Positions 50,657 through 59,918 of a DNA stretch of 64,000 bases are shown one piece after another (positions within the stretch are counted from its first letter, which is position 1; the number at the start of each line of letters is the position of its first letter). The stretch lies in contig NZ_JACHDS010000001.1 in NCBI RefSeq assembly GCF_014201195.1, forward strand, positions 124,001-188,000, read 5' to 3'. Source of the stretch: Nocardiopsis mwathae. GTDB taxonomy: Bacteria; Actinomycetota; Actinomycetes; Streptosporangiales; Streptosporangiaceae. A program made the position numbers and the translations under genes. The notes below the pieces were generated by a model, which was not told where the DNA came from, made no database searches, and worked only from the letters and a program-made list of their open reading frames with translations.

Positions 50657-52891
50657 GTGACCGACCAACAGCGGGCGAAGCCGCTACGCGCCCTTGTCTA
50701 CGGGGATGTCGACCTGAACATCATCGACGGTTCGGCGATCTGGGCACAGTCGATGACCCAGGCGCTGGCCACCGCCGGATGCGAGGTCACCCTGCTGCTC
50801 AAGGCCCCGGTCACCACCGACCGGCTGGTGGCGCCGCTCGACGGGGCGTCCGGCGTCACCCTGCGCCGCCCCTATGAGGAGAAGCTGCTGGGCGACCTGG
50901 GACCTCGCGGGCTCACCCCCGACCAGGCCGTCACCCTGATGACCCGGTTCGACACCGAGCAGCGCTTCGACCTGGTGGTCGTGCGCGGCCGCCGACTCGC
51001 CTCGATCGCCGCGCAGTCCGAGGCGCTGGCCGGGCGGCTGTGGACCTACCTCACCGACGTCCCGCAGAACGTCGCCGAGATGACCTCCACGGCGGTCTCC
51101 GAGCTCACCGACATCGCGGTGGCCTCGCGGTTCCTGCTCTGCCAGACCGAGGAGCTGCGCTGCTTCCTGGAGTCGGCGGTACCCGCGGCCTGCGGCAAGA
51201 GCGTGCTGTTCCCGCCGGTCGTGGTGGTGCCCGAGGGCGTGTCGGGCCCGGGCGCTCCCGGTGAGCGGCTGCGGCTCGTCTACACCGGCAAGTTCGCGCC
51301 GCGCTGGAACACCCTGGAGATGACCGGGCTGCCCGCCGCCCTCGCCGAGCGCGGGGTCGACGCCGAGCTGCACATGATCGGCGACAAGATCCACCGCGAC
51401 TCACCGGAGTGGGCCAAGCGGATGGCCAAGGCCCTGGAGGGCACACACGGGGTGACCTGGCACGGCGGCAGGCCGCGCGCCGAGGCGCTGCGGCTGTCGG
51501 CCGCCTGCGACGTGGGACTGTCCTGGCGCGCCGCGGAGATGGACGCCAGCCTGGAGCTGTCCACCAAGGTGCTGGAGCTGGGGGCGCTGGGCCTGCCGGT
51601 GGTGGTCAACCGCACGCCCATGCACGAGGAGCTGCTCGGCGCCGACTACCCGCTGTTCGTCGACGCCGGCGCGTCGGACGGCACCGCCACCGTGGCGGAC
51701 ACCCTCACGCTCGCCGCCGACCCCCGGATCTACGCCGAGGCGGCCGAGCGCTGCCGGGCGGCCGCCGCCCGCTTCACCCTGGAACGGGCCGCCGAGCGGT
51801 TGCGCGGCTACCTCGACCTCGCCCACCCCACCGCCCCGGCCGGGACCGACACGCAGCGCCCGCTCAAGGTGGTCATCGCCGGCCACGACCTGAAGTTCTT
51901 CACCCGGCTCGCCGACCACCTGATGTCCCTGCCCGGGCTTGAGGTGCGCCTGGACGAGTGGGACGGGCTGCGCGACCACGACCAGTACCGCAGCCGGGAG
52001 CTGGCGGCCTGGGCCGACGTCGTCATCTGCGAGTGGTGCGGTCCCAACGCGCTGTTCTACTCCCGGTACAAGCGGCCCGGCCAGCGGCTGGTCGTCCGGC
52101 TGCACCGCTTCGAGCTGTACGCGGAGTGGCCGCGCAAACTCGACATCGACAAGGTCGACGCGATCATCTGCGTCAGCCCCCACTACGCCTCGCTCACCCG
52201 GGAACTGGCCTCGTGGCCGGCCGACAAGGTGGTCACCCTGCCCAACTGGGTGGACGTCGACCAGCTGGACCGGCCCAAGCTGCCCGGCGCCGAGTTCACC
52301 CTGGGCATGATCGGCATCGCGCCGTCGCGCAAGCGGCTCGACCGCGGGCTGGAGGTCCTGGCCGAGCTGCGCCGGCGGGACCCGCGCTACACGCTCGCGG
52401 TCAAGTCGAAGCAGCCGTGGGACTACTGGTGGATCTGGAACCGGCCGGAGGAGCGCGCCTACTACGAGCGCGTCTACCGCACCATCCAGCGCGACCCGCT
52501 GCTGGCCGACGGCGTGGTCTTCGACCCGTTCGGGCCGGACGTGGCGACGTGGCTGCGCCGCGTCGGGTTCATGCTGTCGACCAGCGACGACGAGAGCTTC
52601 CACCTGGCCCCGGCCGAGTGCGCCGCCTCGGGCGGGGTGCCCGCCGTGCTCGGCTGGCCGGGCGCCGACACCATCTACTCGCGCCGCTGGCTGCACGACG
52701 ACACCGCGGCGATGGCCGACGCGATCCACGCGACCGTCGCCGAGGGCCGCTTCGACGCCGCCCGCTCGGCGGCGAAGGCCGAGATCACCGGCAATTACGC
52801 GCTGGAGCGGGTGTGCGCCATGTGGACCGACCTGATCGTCAACGGCACCGCCCCCGAACCGGTCGACCTGCAAGGCGCCATCGCCGCGTAG
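50657..52891 (+). CDS. Two-domain family 4 glycosyltransferase
   Basis: 744 residues from the GTG at 50657, with GAAGGGAAACAC in front. Two GT-B units are in tandem. The first (about 1-400) includes VYGDVDLNIIDGSAIWAQSM, LVYTGKFAPRWNTLEM, and ELSTKVLELGALGLPVVVNRTP. The second (about 415-744) includes VVIAGHDLKFFTRLADHL, ICVSPHYASLTREL, LPNWVDVDQLDRP, GMIGIAPSRKRLDRGLEVL, and STSDDESFHLAPAECAASGGVPAVLGW. Two active sites could add two different sugars or make a repeating disaccharide. The gene ends at a long perfect hairpin facing a convergent LCP gene. Confidence 0.88.
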   Translation: MTDQQRAKPLRALVYGDVDLNIIDGSAIWAQSMTQALATAGCEVTLLLKAPVTTDRLVAPLDGASGVTLRRPYEEKLLGDLGPRGLTPDQAVTLMTRFDTEQRFDLVVVRGRRLASIAAQSEALAGRLWTYLTDVPQNVAEMTSTAVSELTDIAVASRFLLCQTEELRCFLESAVPAACGKSVLFPPVVVVPEGVSGPGAPGERLRLVYTGKFAPRWNTLEMTGLPAALAERGVDAELHMIGDKIHRDSPEWAKRMAKALEGTHGVTWHGGRPRAEALRLSAACDVGLSWRAAEMDASLELSTKVLELGALGLPVVVNRTPMHEELLGADYPLFVDAGASDGTATVADTLTLAADPRIYAEAAERCRAAAARFTLERAAERLRGYLDLAHPTAPAGTDTQRPLKVVIAGHDLKFFTRLADHLMSLPGLEVRLDEWDGLRDHDQYRSRELAAWADVVICEWCGPNALFYSRYKRPGQRLVVRLHRFELYAEWPRKLDIDKVDAIICVSPHYASLTRELASWPADKVVTLPNWVDVDQLDRPKLPGAEFTLGMIGIAPSRKRLDRGLEVLAELRRRDPRYTLAVKSKQPWDYWWIWNRPEERAYYERVYRTIQRDPLLADGVVFDPFGPDVATWLRRVGFMLSTSDDESFHLAPAECAASGGVPAVLGWPGADTIYSRRWLHDDTAAMADAIHATVAEGRFDAARSAAKAEITGNYALERVCAMWTDLIVNGTAPEPVDLQGAIAA

Positions 52892-52901
52892 GGCGGCGAA
52901 A

Positions 52902-52941
52902 GGCCGAGGCCGCACCCGGTGTTCCGGGTGCGGCCTCGGCC
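52902..52941. terminator. Bidirectional terminator with an 18-bp perfect stem
   Basis: GGCCGAGGCCGCACCCGG (52902-52919) and its exact reverse complement (52924-52941) flank a TGTT loop. It sits between the convergent double glycosyltransferase and LCP genes. Confidence 0.85.
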
Positions 52942-52966
52942 GTGTCGCACGTGCCGTCGCCTCCGA

Positions 52967-54445
52967 TCAGCAGACGGAGGTCGTGGTGCTGTCGGCGGCG
53001 CTCTTGTTCTTCACCGAGCCGGGCACGTCCCCGCTGACGCCCTTGTCCTTGAAGCCGCGCCAGTCGCTCGACATGACCAGCTGTACCTGGTTGCCGCTGA
53101 GCGAGGAGTCCTCCTCGACGGTGGCGTTCATCGCCTCCTTGGCCACGAGGTCGGCCGCGGCCTTGGCTCCCGGGGCGTAGTAGACCGTGCTCGCCTCGGG
53201 GATCACACCCTCGGGGTTGCCGGTACCGCTGACGCTGAAGCCGCGCTCCCGCAGAATCGCGGAGACCTGGTCGGCCAGGCCGGTCGTACCGACGCCATTG
53301 ATGACCTCGACACCGACATCGCCGGGCTCGACGCTCTCCTCCTCGGCTCCGGCGTCGTCGTCGGCCGCGGCGTCGTCCCCGCTGTCATCACCGCCGTACT
53401 CGTCGGTCGCGATGGCCTGGAACAGCTGCTCGGCGTCGGGGGTGACCCACTGGACCCGGTTCTCGTTCTGCGGCCACGGCTCGTTGGGGACCGTGACGAA
53501 GTTGATGTCCTTGAGGTCCACCTCGCGCATCGCGATGGCGATGTCGGCCATGGTGTCGATGGTCAGCTCGTCGTCGCTGGTGATCGAGTCGGTGACCTCG
53601 TTGAGGAAGGAGTAGAGGTTGGACGGGCTCTTCAGGGTGTCGCCGCTCATCACCTGGCGCGCCATGGCCGCCATGAACTCCTGCTGGCGGTCGATGCGCA
53701 TCAGGTCGCTGCCGTCGCCCTGGCCCTTGCGGGAGCGCACGTAGCCCAGCGCCTCCTCGCCCTTGAGCACCTGCTCCCCGGCCGCCAGATCGAGGTCGCC
53801 GGCCTTCGTGTCGTGGATCGCCTCGGGGATGCACATCTCCACGCCGCCGAGCGCGTCGACCATTCCCTTGAACCCGGTGAAGTCGACGCTGACGAAGTGG
53901 TCGATGCGGACGTTGGTGGCCTTCTCCACGGTGTCCCACAGGCAGCTGACCCCGCCGTAGGTCATCGCCGAGTTGATCATGCCCAGCTGGGGGTCGGAGC
54001 CGGTGTAGCCCTCCGACGCCGGGCAGGCGGGCAGCTGCACCATCGAGTCGCGGGGGAGGTTGACGATCGTGGCCGTCTCGCGCTGCGGCGAGATGTGCGC
54101 GATCGCGAGGGTGTCGGGGCGCTCGCCCTCCGCCTCGCCGTAGTTCGCGTTGTCACCGTCGCGCTTGTCGGTGCCGATGATCATGATGTTGACCACGCCC
54201 TCGACCTTGCTCGGGCGGTCGCCGAACGCGTCGGTGTCGACGTTCTCCCGACTGATGCCGCCGGCGATGTCGATGTAGGCGGCATAGGCGGTGAGGCTGC
54301 TACCGATGACGAGCCCCGTGGTGATGACGGCGATCCACGCGCTGGGGGAGAGGCGATTCTTCTTGGAGGGGAGGGACCTCGACGACTTCTTCTGCGCGGC
54401 GTGGCCCCGCGCGGAGCCGCGAGATGAGGAGCGTTTTCTGGGCAT
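52967..54445 (-). CDS. LytR-CpsA-Psr (LCP) family glycopolymer ligase (second copy)
   Basis: 492 residues, ATG at 54445. A very basic, Ser-rich cytoplasmic N-terminus (1-33) precedes one TM helix (about 35-57). The LCP domain shows IMIIGTDKRDGDN, GERPDTLAIAHIS, NLPRDSMVQLPACP, MINSAMTYGG and VRSRKGQGDGSDLMRIDRQQEF. A C-terminal LytR_C domain (VGVEVINGVGTTGLADQV) follows an acidic linker of Asp/Glu/Ala (about 353-375). It would ligate the exported polymer to peptidoglycan. It is the second LCP gene in this window, 22 kb from the first. Confidence 0.94.
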   Translation of the reverse strand: MPRKRSSSRGSARGHAAQKKSSRSLPSKKNRLSPSAWIAVITTGLVIGSSLTAYAAYIDIAGGISRENVDTDAFGDRPSKVEGVVNIMIIGTDKRDGDNANYGEAEGERPDTLAIAHISPQRETATIVNLPRDSMVQLPACPASEGYTGSDPQLGMINSAMTYGGVSCLWDTVEKATNVRIDHFVSVDFTGFKGMVDALGGVEMCIPEAIHDTKAGDLDLAAGEQVLKGEEALGYVRSRKGQGDGSDLMRIDRQQEFMAAMARQVMSGDTLKSPSNLYSFLNEVTDSITSDDELTIDTMADIAIAMREVDLKDINFVTVPNEPWPQNENRVQWVTPDAEQLFQAIATDEYGGDDSGDDAAADDDAGAEEESVEPGDVGVEVINGVGTTGLADQVSAILRERGFSVSGTGNPEGVIPEASTVYYAPGAKAAADLVAKEAMNATVEEDSSLSGNQVQLVMSSDWRGFKDKGVSGDVPGSVKNKSAADSTTTSVC

Positions 54446-54469
54446 TGGGCACCAAGAGAGGGTTAGGCG

Positions 54470-55273
54470 TCAGGACAGCGGCCGGATACCGCCCGTGAGC
54501 GCGGGGGTGTCGGGCGGCGTGCCAACGATCGCGGTGGCACGTTCCATATCAAGCCGTGATTGCAGGTTAGCCGAATCGATACCTGGGAGGAGTACGAGCG
54601 GCACGGCGCGGGACAGCGGCCCGAGGAAGCGGGAGAGGTCCTTCCCCAGAACCGTGAGGGAATCCGGCGCCGAGGTGATCATAGCCACTCGGTCGTCCGC
54701 TGTCAGCCGCCAATCCGTTGCCGTTCTCCGGGCCGCGGCGACCAGATCGGCAGCCGTCGCCGGGGACGGGCCGTCCAATGCGGTGGCCGAGGCGATCGGC
54801 GGCGTCACGGGTGTGAAGTGGTCGCCGTAGGACCGGACCTCAACGGTGTAGTCGGTGGCGGCCGGCGGGCAGTCGGCCAGCGGTGCGCCGAGGGGGTGCA
54901 GGGACGTGCCCACGACCTCGCGGGCGCCGGTGGCCAGGGCCGCGTCCAGGCGGGCCGCGTCGGCGACGGCGATATCGCCCTCGGGGACCTCCCCCGCGGG
55001 GGCGGGGACGACGGTGAGCCCGGTCGACCAGCAGGCCAGCATCCACACCAGGGTCTGCCAGTGCACCGGCAGGGCGAGTACGACGCGCTCACCCGGCTCC
55101 GCACCCATCCCGTCGACCAGCATGTTGGCGGTCTTGGCCACCCAGTTGTCGAAGGTGGCGTACGAGAGCTCGACACGGCCGCCGGTATCGGCGTCGTAGG
55201 CGGTGACGAACGGGCGGGCCGGGTCGGCGGCCACAGCGGAGCGCCACAGCTCCCAGGGGGTTTCCTCGGTCAC
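54470..55273 (-). CDS. TIGR03089-family protein (AMP-binding-like fragment)
   Basis: 267 residues from the GTG at 55273 (AAGGACC upstream). The family is restricted to actinobacteria and looks like the N-terminal part of an acyl-CoA synthetase: FVTAYDADTGGRVELSYATFDNWVAKTANML, then GERVVLALPVHWQTLVWMLACWSTGLTVVP. The ATP-binding P-loop and adenylation motifs of real synthetases are missing. It is often encoded next to an LCP gene, as here (24 bp from the LCP start, same strand). The function is unknown. Confidence 0.87.
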   Translation of the reverse strand: MTEETPWELWRSAVAADPARPFVTAYDADTGGRVELSYATFDNWVAKTANMLVDGMGAEPGERVVLALPVHWQTLVWMLACWSTGLTVVPAPAGEVPEGDIAVADAARLDAALATGAREVVGTSLHPLGAPLADCPPAATDYTVEVRSYGDHFTPVTPPIASATALDGPSPATAADLVAAARRTATDWRLTADDRVAMITSAPDSLTVLGKDLSRFLGPLSRAVPLVLLPGIDSANLQSRLDMERATAIVGTPPDTPALTGGIRPLS

Positions 55274-55619
55274 GCAGGGTCCTTGCGTATGGCCCGGGGA
55301 CGGTCGGGCGCGGACGGATCCCGCACATGCTACTCGGGGGCCACGGCGGTTGTCCTCGATCGCCGGCACCCACAGGCGTCACGCCCACCCCGCTACCGGG
55401 TTTGCGGACCGGGCGCAACACGGCCGGATTGTGGGCGGGAGCCGGGTGTTCGGTAGGTTCGCCGGGAAATCCGAGATCTCCGCACCCCGCTCAGCGCTCC
55501 GGTGAGGATCCGCCCCCATGACCGATCGCCGCCCTGCCGCGGCGGGGTCCCCACGGCCTGTGTCGTGCGTGGGCCGTTCCTTATCCGGTGCGCAGCCGAG
55601 AACTGGAACAGTTGCCCCT
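55274..55619. other. Divergent intergenic region, TIGR03089 gene / GT-C-like membrane protein
   Basis: 346 bp between divergent starts. The frame of the membrane-protein gene is open upstream to 55518, but that leader is unconserved. No repeat, RNA or clear operator is seen. Confidence 0.45.
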
Positions 55620-57665
55620 ATGAGCCTGACCCCCGGTCGCCTGCTCGCCCGTGTCACGATCGTCCCCGCCGTCGCCCTGGCCGCCTGGCTGCTGGTGGCC
55701 TTTCCGCTCCTGGTCGTCGGCCACTTCACCCCGATGACCGGGGCGCTGCTGGGCGGCCCGGCCGTGCTGGCCGCGCTGGCCCTCGTCCCCCGCTGGGTCC
55801 CCGACCTGCCCGAGCGCGACGTGCCCTGGTGGCCGGTGGCCGCCGTCGCGCTCATCACCGCGGTGTTCGCGGTGGTGCAGGTCCTCTACCACGGCGAAGT
55901 GCTGGTGATCCGGCGTGACCCCGCCTCCTACGCCCAGTTCACCGCGTGGATCGCGCAGCACGGCTCGCTGCCGATCCCCCAGGACCGCGAGCTGATCGCG
56001 GGCGACGACCCCGCCCTCGGGTACGGCAGCCTCGCCTACTACGAGGTGGGCACGGACATCTGGCCGCAGTTCCTCGCCGGGCTGCCGCTGATCCTCTCCG
56101 TCGGGTACTGGATCGGCGACATCCCCGGGATGCTGGTGGCGGCTCCGATCATCGGCGCGCTGGGGGTACTGACCTTCGCCGGACTGGCCGCCCGACTCAT
56201 CGGGTCGCGCTGGGCGCCCCTGGCGGCCCTGCTGCTGGCCGTGTGCCAGACCCAGCAGTGGATCAGCCGCGCCACCTACAGCGAGATCGCGGCGCAGGTG
56301 CTGATGCTCGGTGCCTTGTGTCTGGCCTTCGATGCGCTATCGCGCCGTAGCGAGCCGCGCGACCGCTGGGGGAGCGCGCACGCGCTCGCCGCCGTGGCGG
56401 GCCTGGTGTTCGGGCTCGGCCTGGTCGTGCGGATCGACGCGATCCGCGACCTGCTGCCGGTCGTCGGCTTCATAGCGCTGCTCCTGCTCGCCCGGCGCGG
56501 CCAGGCCCTGCCCATGCTCGCCGGGCTGGTGCTGGGGCTCGGCTACGGGTTCGTCGCCGGATTCGGACTCTCGGCGCCCTACCTGGAGTACCTGTCGGAC
56601 TCGCTCAACCCTCTGCTGGCGCTCAGCGCCGTCATCGTCGCCCTGATCGCGCTGGCCACGGCGCTGCTGTGGCGGCACGGCGTGCCCCGCACCGATCGGC
56701 CGAGGTGGCTGCCGGCGGCCGTCGCCGTGCTGGCGGTCCTCGTGGTCGTCGGGCTCGCGCTGCGGCCGCTCCTGCTCGTCCAGTACGGGCACGGAGACGA
56801 GGCCACCGGCGTCTACATCGGGCAGATCCAGCAGATCGAGGGGTTGCCCGTCGACCCGGAGCGCACGTATGAGGAGATGAGCCTGTACTGGGTCACCTGG
56901 TATATCGGGGTGGGGACGGTGCTGCTCGCGACCCTTGGCCTGGCGGTGCTGCTGCACCGGATGCTGCACCGCCGCGAGCCCCAGTGGGTGCTGCCGACGA
57001 TGGTGCTCGTCTGGACGGTCGCCACCACCCTGGTCCGGCCGGCGATCACCCCGGACCACCCCTGGGCCAGCCGCCGCCTGATCGTCCTGGTGATCCCCGC
57101 GTTCATCCTCTTCGCGGTCTGGTTCACGGCGTGGCTCGCGCGGCGTCTCCCCGCCGAGCCGGCCGGGTCGGGGCCGATCGCCGGACGGCTGGATCCGGGG
57201 CGGACGGGGGCCGTGGTCGTGGCCGCGGCCGGCGGACTGGTCATGCTGACCCCCACGGCGATCACCGCCGCCGGGGTGATGACCTATCGATCCGATATCG
57301 GGTCGGTCGCGGCTGCAGGGGACCTGTGCGCCGCGCTGCCGGAGGATGCCAGCGTGGTCATGGTGGACGGGTCGGCCGGGAACTACATGCAGCTCATCCG
57401 GGGGATGTGCGGGGTTCCGACCGCGCGGGCCCTGGACACCGACACCGAGGCGGTCGGCCGGGTGACCGGTGAGATCCGCGACCGTGGCCGCACCCCGGTC
57501 CTGGCCGCGTCGGCCCCCGAGACCCTGGACACCTACGTCCCGCCCGGCACCCCCAAGGAGCACCCGTTCGAGGTGGAGAGCGCCGCCGACCCGAGCACCC
57601 TGATGCGCCCGCCGTCCGGCCCCTGGGCCTTCCACGGCGACGTGTGGATCGCGGTGGTCCGATGA
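55620..57665 (+). CDS. Polytopic membrane protein, GT-C/mannosyltransferase-like
   Basis: 681 residues from the ATG at 55620. At least 11 hydrophobic helices span most of the protein (the first at about 10-30 and the last near 560-585), followed by a roughly 110-residue extracytoplasmic domain with MVDGSAGNYMQLIRGMCGVPTA. Overall architecture (large loop after TM1-2 with YHGEVLVIRRDPASYAQFTAW and PASYAQF..GTDIWPQFLAGLPLI) suits GT-C enzymes using polyprenyl-phosphate sugars. I see no exact catalytic DxD beyond the acidic loop. It is coupled to the next GT2 gene by an ATGA overlap, and that enzyme could make its polyprenyl-phosphate-sugar donor. Confidence 0.78.
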   Translation: MSLTPGRLLARVTIVPAVALAAWLLVAFPLLVVGHFTPMTGALLGGPAVLAALALVPRWVPDLPERDVPWWPVAAVALITAVFAVVQVLYHGEVLVIRRDPASYAQFTAWIAQHGSLPIPQDRELIAGDDPALGYGSLAYYEVGTDIWPQFLAGLPLILSVGYWIGDIPGMLVAAPIIGALGVLTFAGLAARLIGSRWAPLAALLLAVCQTQQWISRATYSEIAAQVLMLGALCLAFDALSRRSEPRDRWGSAHALAAVAGLVFGLGLVVRIDAIRDLLPVVGFIALLLLARRGQALPMLAGLVLGLGYGFVAGFGLSAPYLEYLSDSLNPLLALSAVIVALIALATALLWRHGVPRTDRPRWLPAAVAVLAVLVVVGLALRPLLLVQYGHGDEATGVYIGQIQQIEGLPVDPERTYEEMSLYWVTWYIGVGTVLLATLGLAVLLHRMLHRREPQWVLPTMVLVWTVATTLVRPAITPDHPWASRRLIVLVIPAFILFAVWFTAWLARRLPAEPAGSGPIAGRLDPGRTGAVVVAAAGGLVMLTPTAITAAGVMTYRSDIGSVAAAGDLCAALPEDASVVMVDGSAGNYMQLIRGMCGVPTARALDTDTEAVGRVTGEIRDRGRTPVLAASAPETLDTYVPPGTPKEHPFEVESAADPSTLMRPPSGPWAFHGDVWIAVVR

Positions 57666-58666
57666 CCGCAGAACGGTATATCTCCCCCGACTATCCTTGG
57701 CCGACCGTGAGCGAGATGCACGAAGCGGCCGAAAGGCCGACACCGGACGGACCGGAGGCTCCCGGCGCTCCGGACACCGACCCCCACGTCACCATCGTGC
57801 TGCCCTGCTTCAACGAGCAGGACCACGTGGTGTTGGAGATCGAGCGGATCTGCGCGGCCATGGACGCCTCCGGCTACGCCTACGAGCTGCTCGCGATCGA
57901 CGACGCGTCGACCGACGGAACCCTGGCCCGGCTGCGCGAGGCCGAGCCGTCCTACCCGCACATGCGCGTCATCGCCTTCGGGCACAACGGCGGTGCGGGG
58001 ACGGTGCGCCGGATCGGCACCCAGCGGGCGCGCGGCGACATCGTGGTGTGGACCGACGCGGACATGACCTACCCCAACGAGCGCATCCCGGAGTTGGTCG
58101 CGCTGCTCGACGCCGACCCGGAGATGGACCAGGTCGTGGGTGCCCGGATACGGGAGTCCGGCAGCCACCGGTTGCTGCGGATCCCGACCAAGTGGGTGAT
58201 CCGCAAGATCGCCGAGCGGCTCACCAACACCACGATCCCCGACCTCAACTCCGGCCTGCGGGCCTTCCGCCGCGAGGTCTCCCTGCCCTACCTGCGGCTG
58301 CTACCGCCCGGGTTCTCCTGCGTCACCACGATCACCCTGGCGTTCCTCTCCAACCAGCACCCGGTGCACTACGTGCCGATCAGCTACGACAAGCGCGCGG
58401 GCGACTCCAAGTTCCACTTCGTCCGCGACGCCTACCGCTACATCCTGCAGGTGCTGCGGATGGTGATGTACTTCAACCCGCTCAAGGTGCTGATGCCGGT
58501 GGCGCTGTGGCTGGTCGGTATCGGCGCGGTCAAGTTCGCGTTCGACATGGTCAGGTCGCCGCTCTACATCCCGAACAACACCATCATGCTGCTCATGACG
58601 GGCCTGATCGTGGGCTCCATGGCGCTGCTCGCGGACCTGATCGTGCGCTCCCGCGACGGCATGTGA
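57662..58666 (+). CDS. Family 2 glycosyltransferase (polyprenyl-phosphate glycosyltransferase type)
   Basis: 334 residues, ATG at 57662 overlapping the previous stop. After a 45-residue variable N-terminus the GT-A domain begins VTIVLPCFNEQDHVVLEIERI. It continues with AIDDASTDGT, VWTDADMTYPNE with the DAD metal motif (about 138-140), DLNSGLRAFRRE and VPISYDKRAGDSKFH, as in DPM1/GtrB enzymes. Two C-terminal TM helices lie at about 275-296 and 305-328. It likely attaches a sugar to polyprenyl phosphate for the GT-C-like protein encoded just upstream. Confidence 0.92.
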   Translation: MTAERYISPDYPWPTVSEMHEAAERPTPDGPEAPGAPDTDPHVTIVLPCFNEQDHVVLEIERICAAMDASGYAYELLAIDDASTDGTLARLREAEPSYPHMRVIAFGHNGGAGTVRRIGTQRARGDIVVWTDADMTYPNERIPELVALLDADPEMDQVVGARIRESGSHRLLRIPTKWVIRKIAERLTNTTIPDLNSGLRAFRREVSLPYLRLLPPGFSCVTTITLAFLSNQHPVHYVPISYDKRAGDSKFHFVRDAYRYILQVLRMVMYFNPLKVLMPVALWLVGIGAVKFAFDMVRSPLYIPNNTIMLLMTGLIVGSMALLADLIVRSRDGM

Positions 58667-58674
58667 CCCCTCCT

Positions 58675-58746
58675 CCTCCGTTGATCTCGGAGATATCGGG
58701 GCAAAAATCGGCGCCGACACCCCGATATCTCCGAGATCAACGGAGG
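58675..58746. repeat. Dispersed palindrome family, copy 3 (27-bp perfect arms)
   Basis: The left arm 58675-58701 and right arm 58720-58746 are perfect reverse complements over 27 bp, with an 18-nt loop containing CGGCGCCG. The outer CCTCCGTTGATCTCGG is shared with copies at 8266 and 41880. It lies 8 bp after a glycosyltransferase gene and 54 bp before the next one on the same strand. Confidence 0.85.
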
Positions 58747-58799
58747 GGGCGGGGCGGCGACTTGGGTGAGGGTTCCGTGAGAGGAAAGGAGGGGGGCGC

Positions 58800-59918
58800 A
58801 TGCGCATCACGCTGGTCGGGCCGGCCCACCCGTACAAGGGCGGTGGCGCCCGGCACACCACCGAGCTCGCGCACCGGCTCGCGCGGCGGGGGCACGACGT
58901 CCTCATCGAGTCGTGGCGGGCGCAGTACCCCGCACTGCTCTACCCGGGGCGCCAGACCATCGACGTGCCCGAGGGCGAACCGTTCCCGAACACCCGGCAC
59001 GAGCTGGCCTGGTACCGGCCGGACGGCTGGTGGCGCGCCGGCCGCGCGGCCGGACACCGGGGACCTGGTGCGCTCACGGTGCTCACCGTGTTCTCGCCCG
59101 TCCAGGTGCCCGCCTACCTGGGCGTGCTCGCCGGAGTGGGGCGCCGGACCCGCACGGTCGCGCTCTGCCACAACGTCGTGCCGCACGAGCCGGGGCCGGC
59201 CGACGCCACCCTGATGCGGGCGCTGCTGCGCCGCGTCGACGGCGTCCTCACCCACTCGCCCGACCAGGAGTCGCTCGCCCGCGGGCTGGCTCGGGGCGCG
59301 GACACGCGGGTGCTGATGGCCGAGATACCCCCGCACCTGCCGGAGACCGGCGGGCCGCCGCCCGCCCACCCCGCCGAGGCGCGCCGCCACCACCTGCTGT
59401 TCTTCGGGATCGTGCGCCCTTACAAGGGCGTCGACGTGCTGCTGCGCGCGCTGGCCCGGGGCGCGCCGCCGACGGTGCGGCTGACCGTCGCCGGGGAGTT
59501 CTGGGGCGGGTCCGGCGACCTGCGGGCGCTCGCGGCCGACCTCGGCATCGCCGACCGCGTGGAGTTCCGTGAGGGCTATGTCCCGGCCGGCGAGCTGGCG
59601 GAGCTGTTCGCCGCCGCCGATGCCGTGGTCCTGCCGTACCGGTCGGCGACCGCCACCCAGAACGTGTGGCTCGCCCACGCGCACGGCGTCCCGGTCGTCG
59701 CCACCCGCGCGGGCACCCTGCCCGACCACGTCCGCGACGGTGCGGACGGGCTGCTGTGCGCGCCCGACGACGCCGCCGACCTGGCCCGCGCCCTTGCGGA
59801 GTTCTACGCCGAGGGTGTGGCGGAGCGGCTGCGCGGCGGAGTGCGCCCGGTGGACCCGGAGCCCTACTGGGACCCCTACGTCGACGCGCTCACCGCGCCG
59901 GTGCGGCCGATCGGGTGA
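58800..59918 (+). CDS. Family 4 glycosyltransferase
   Basis: 372 residues, ATG at 58800 right after AGGAGGGGGG. It is a GT-B enzyme: RITLVGPAHPYKGGGARHTTELAHRLARRGH at the N-terminus, NVVPHEPG and VDGVLTHSPDQESLARGL in the acceptor half, and LLFFGIVRPYKGVDVLLRAL, VEFREGYVPAGELAELFAAADAVVLPYRSATATQNVWLAHAHGVPVVATRAG in the donor half. Its 3' end overlaps the convergent flippase-like gene by 29 bp. It is part of the glycopolymer locus, with unknown donor and acceptor. Confidence 0.92.
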   Translation: MRITLVGPAHPYKGGGARHTTELAHRLARRGHDVLIESWRAQYPALLYPGRQTIDVPEGEPFPNTRHELAWYRPDGWWRAGRAAGHRGPGALTVLTVFSPVQVPAYLGVLAGVGRRTRTVALCHNVVPHEPGPADATLMRALLRRVDGVLTHSPDQESLARGLARGADTRVLMAEIPPHLPETGGPPPAHPAEARRHHLLFFGIVRPYKGVDVLLRALARGAPPTVRLTVAGEFWGGSGDLRALAADLGIADRVEFREGYVPAGELAELFAAADAVVLPYRSATATQNVWLAHAHGVPVVATRAGTLPDHVRDGADGLLCAPDDAADLARALAEFYAEGVAERLRGGVRPVDPEPYWDPYVDALTAPVRPIG

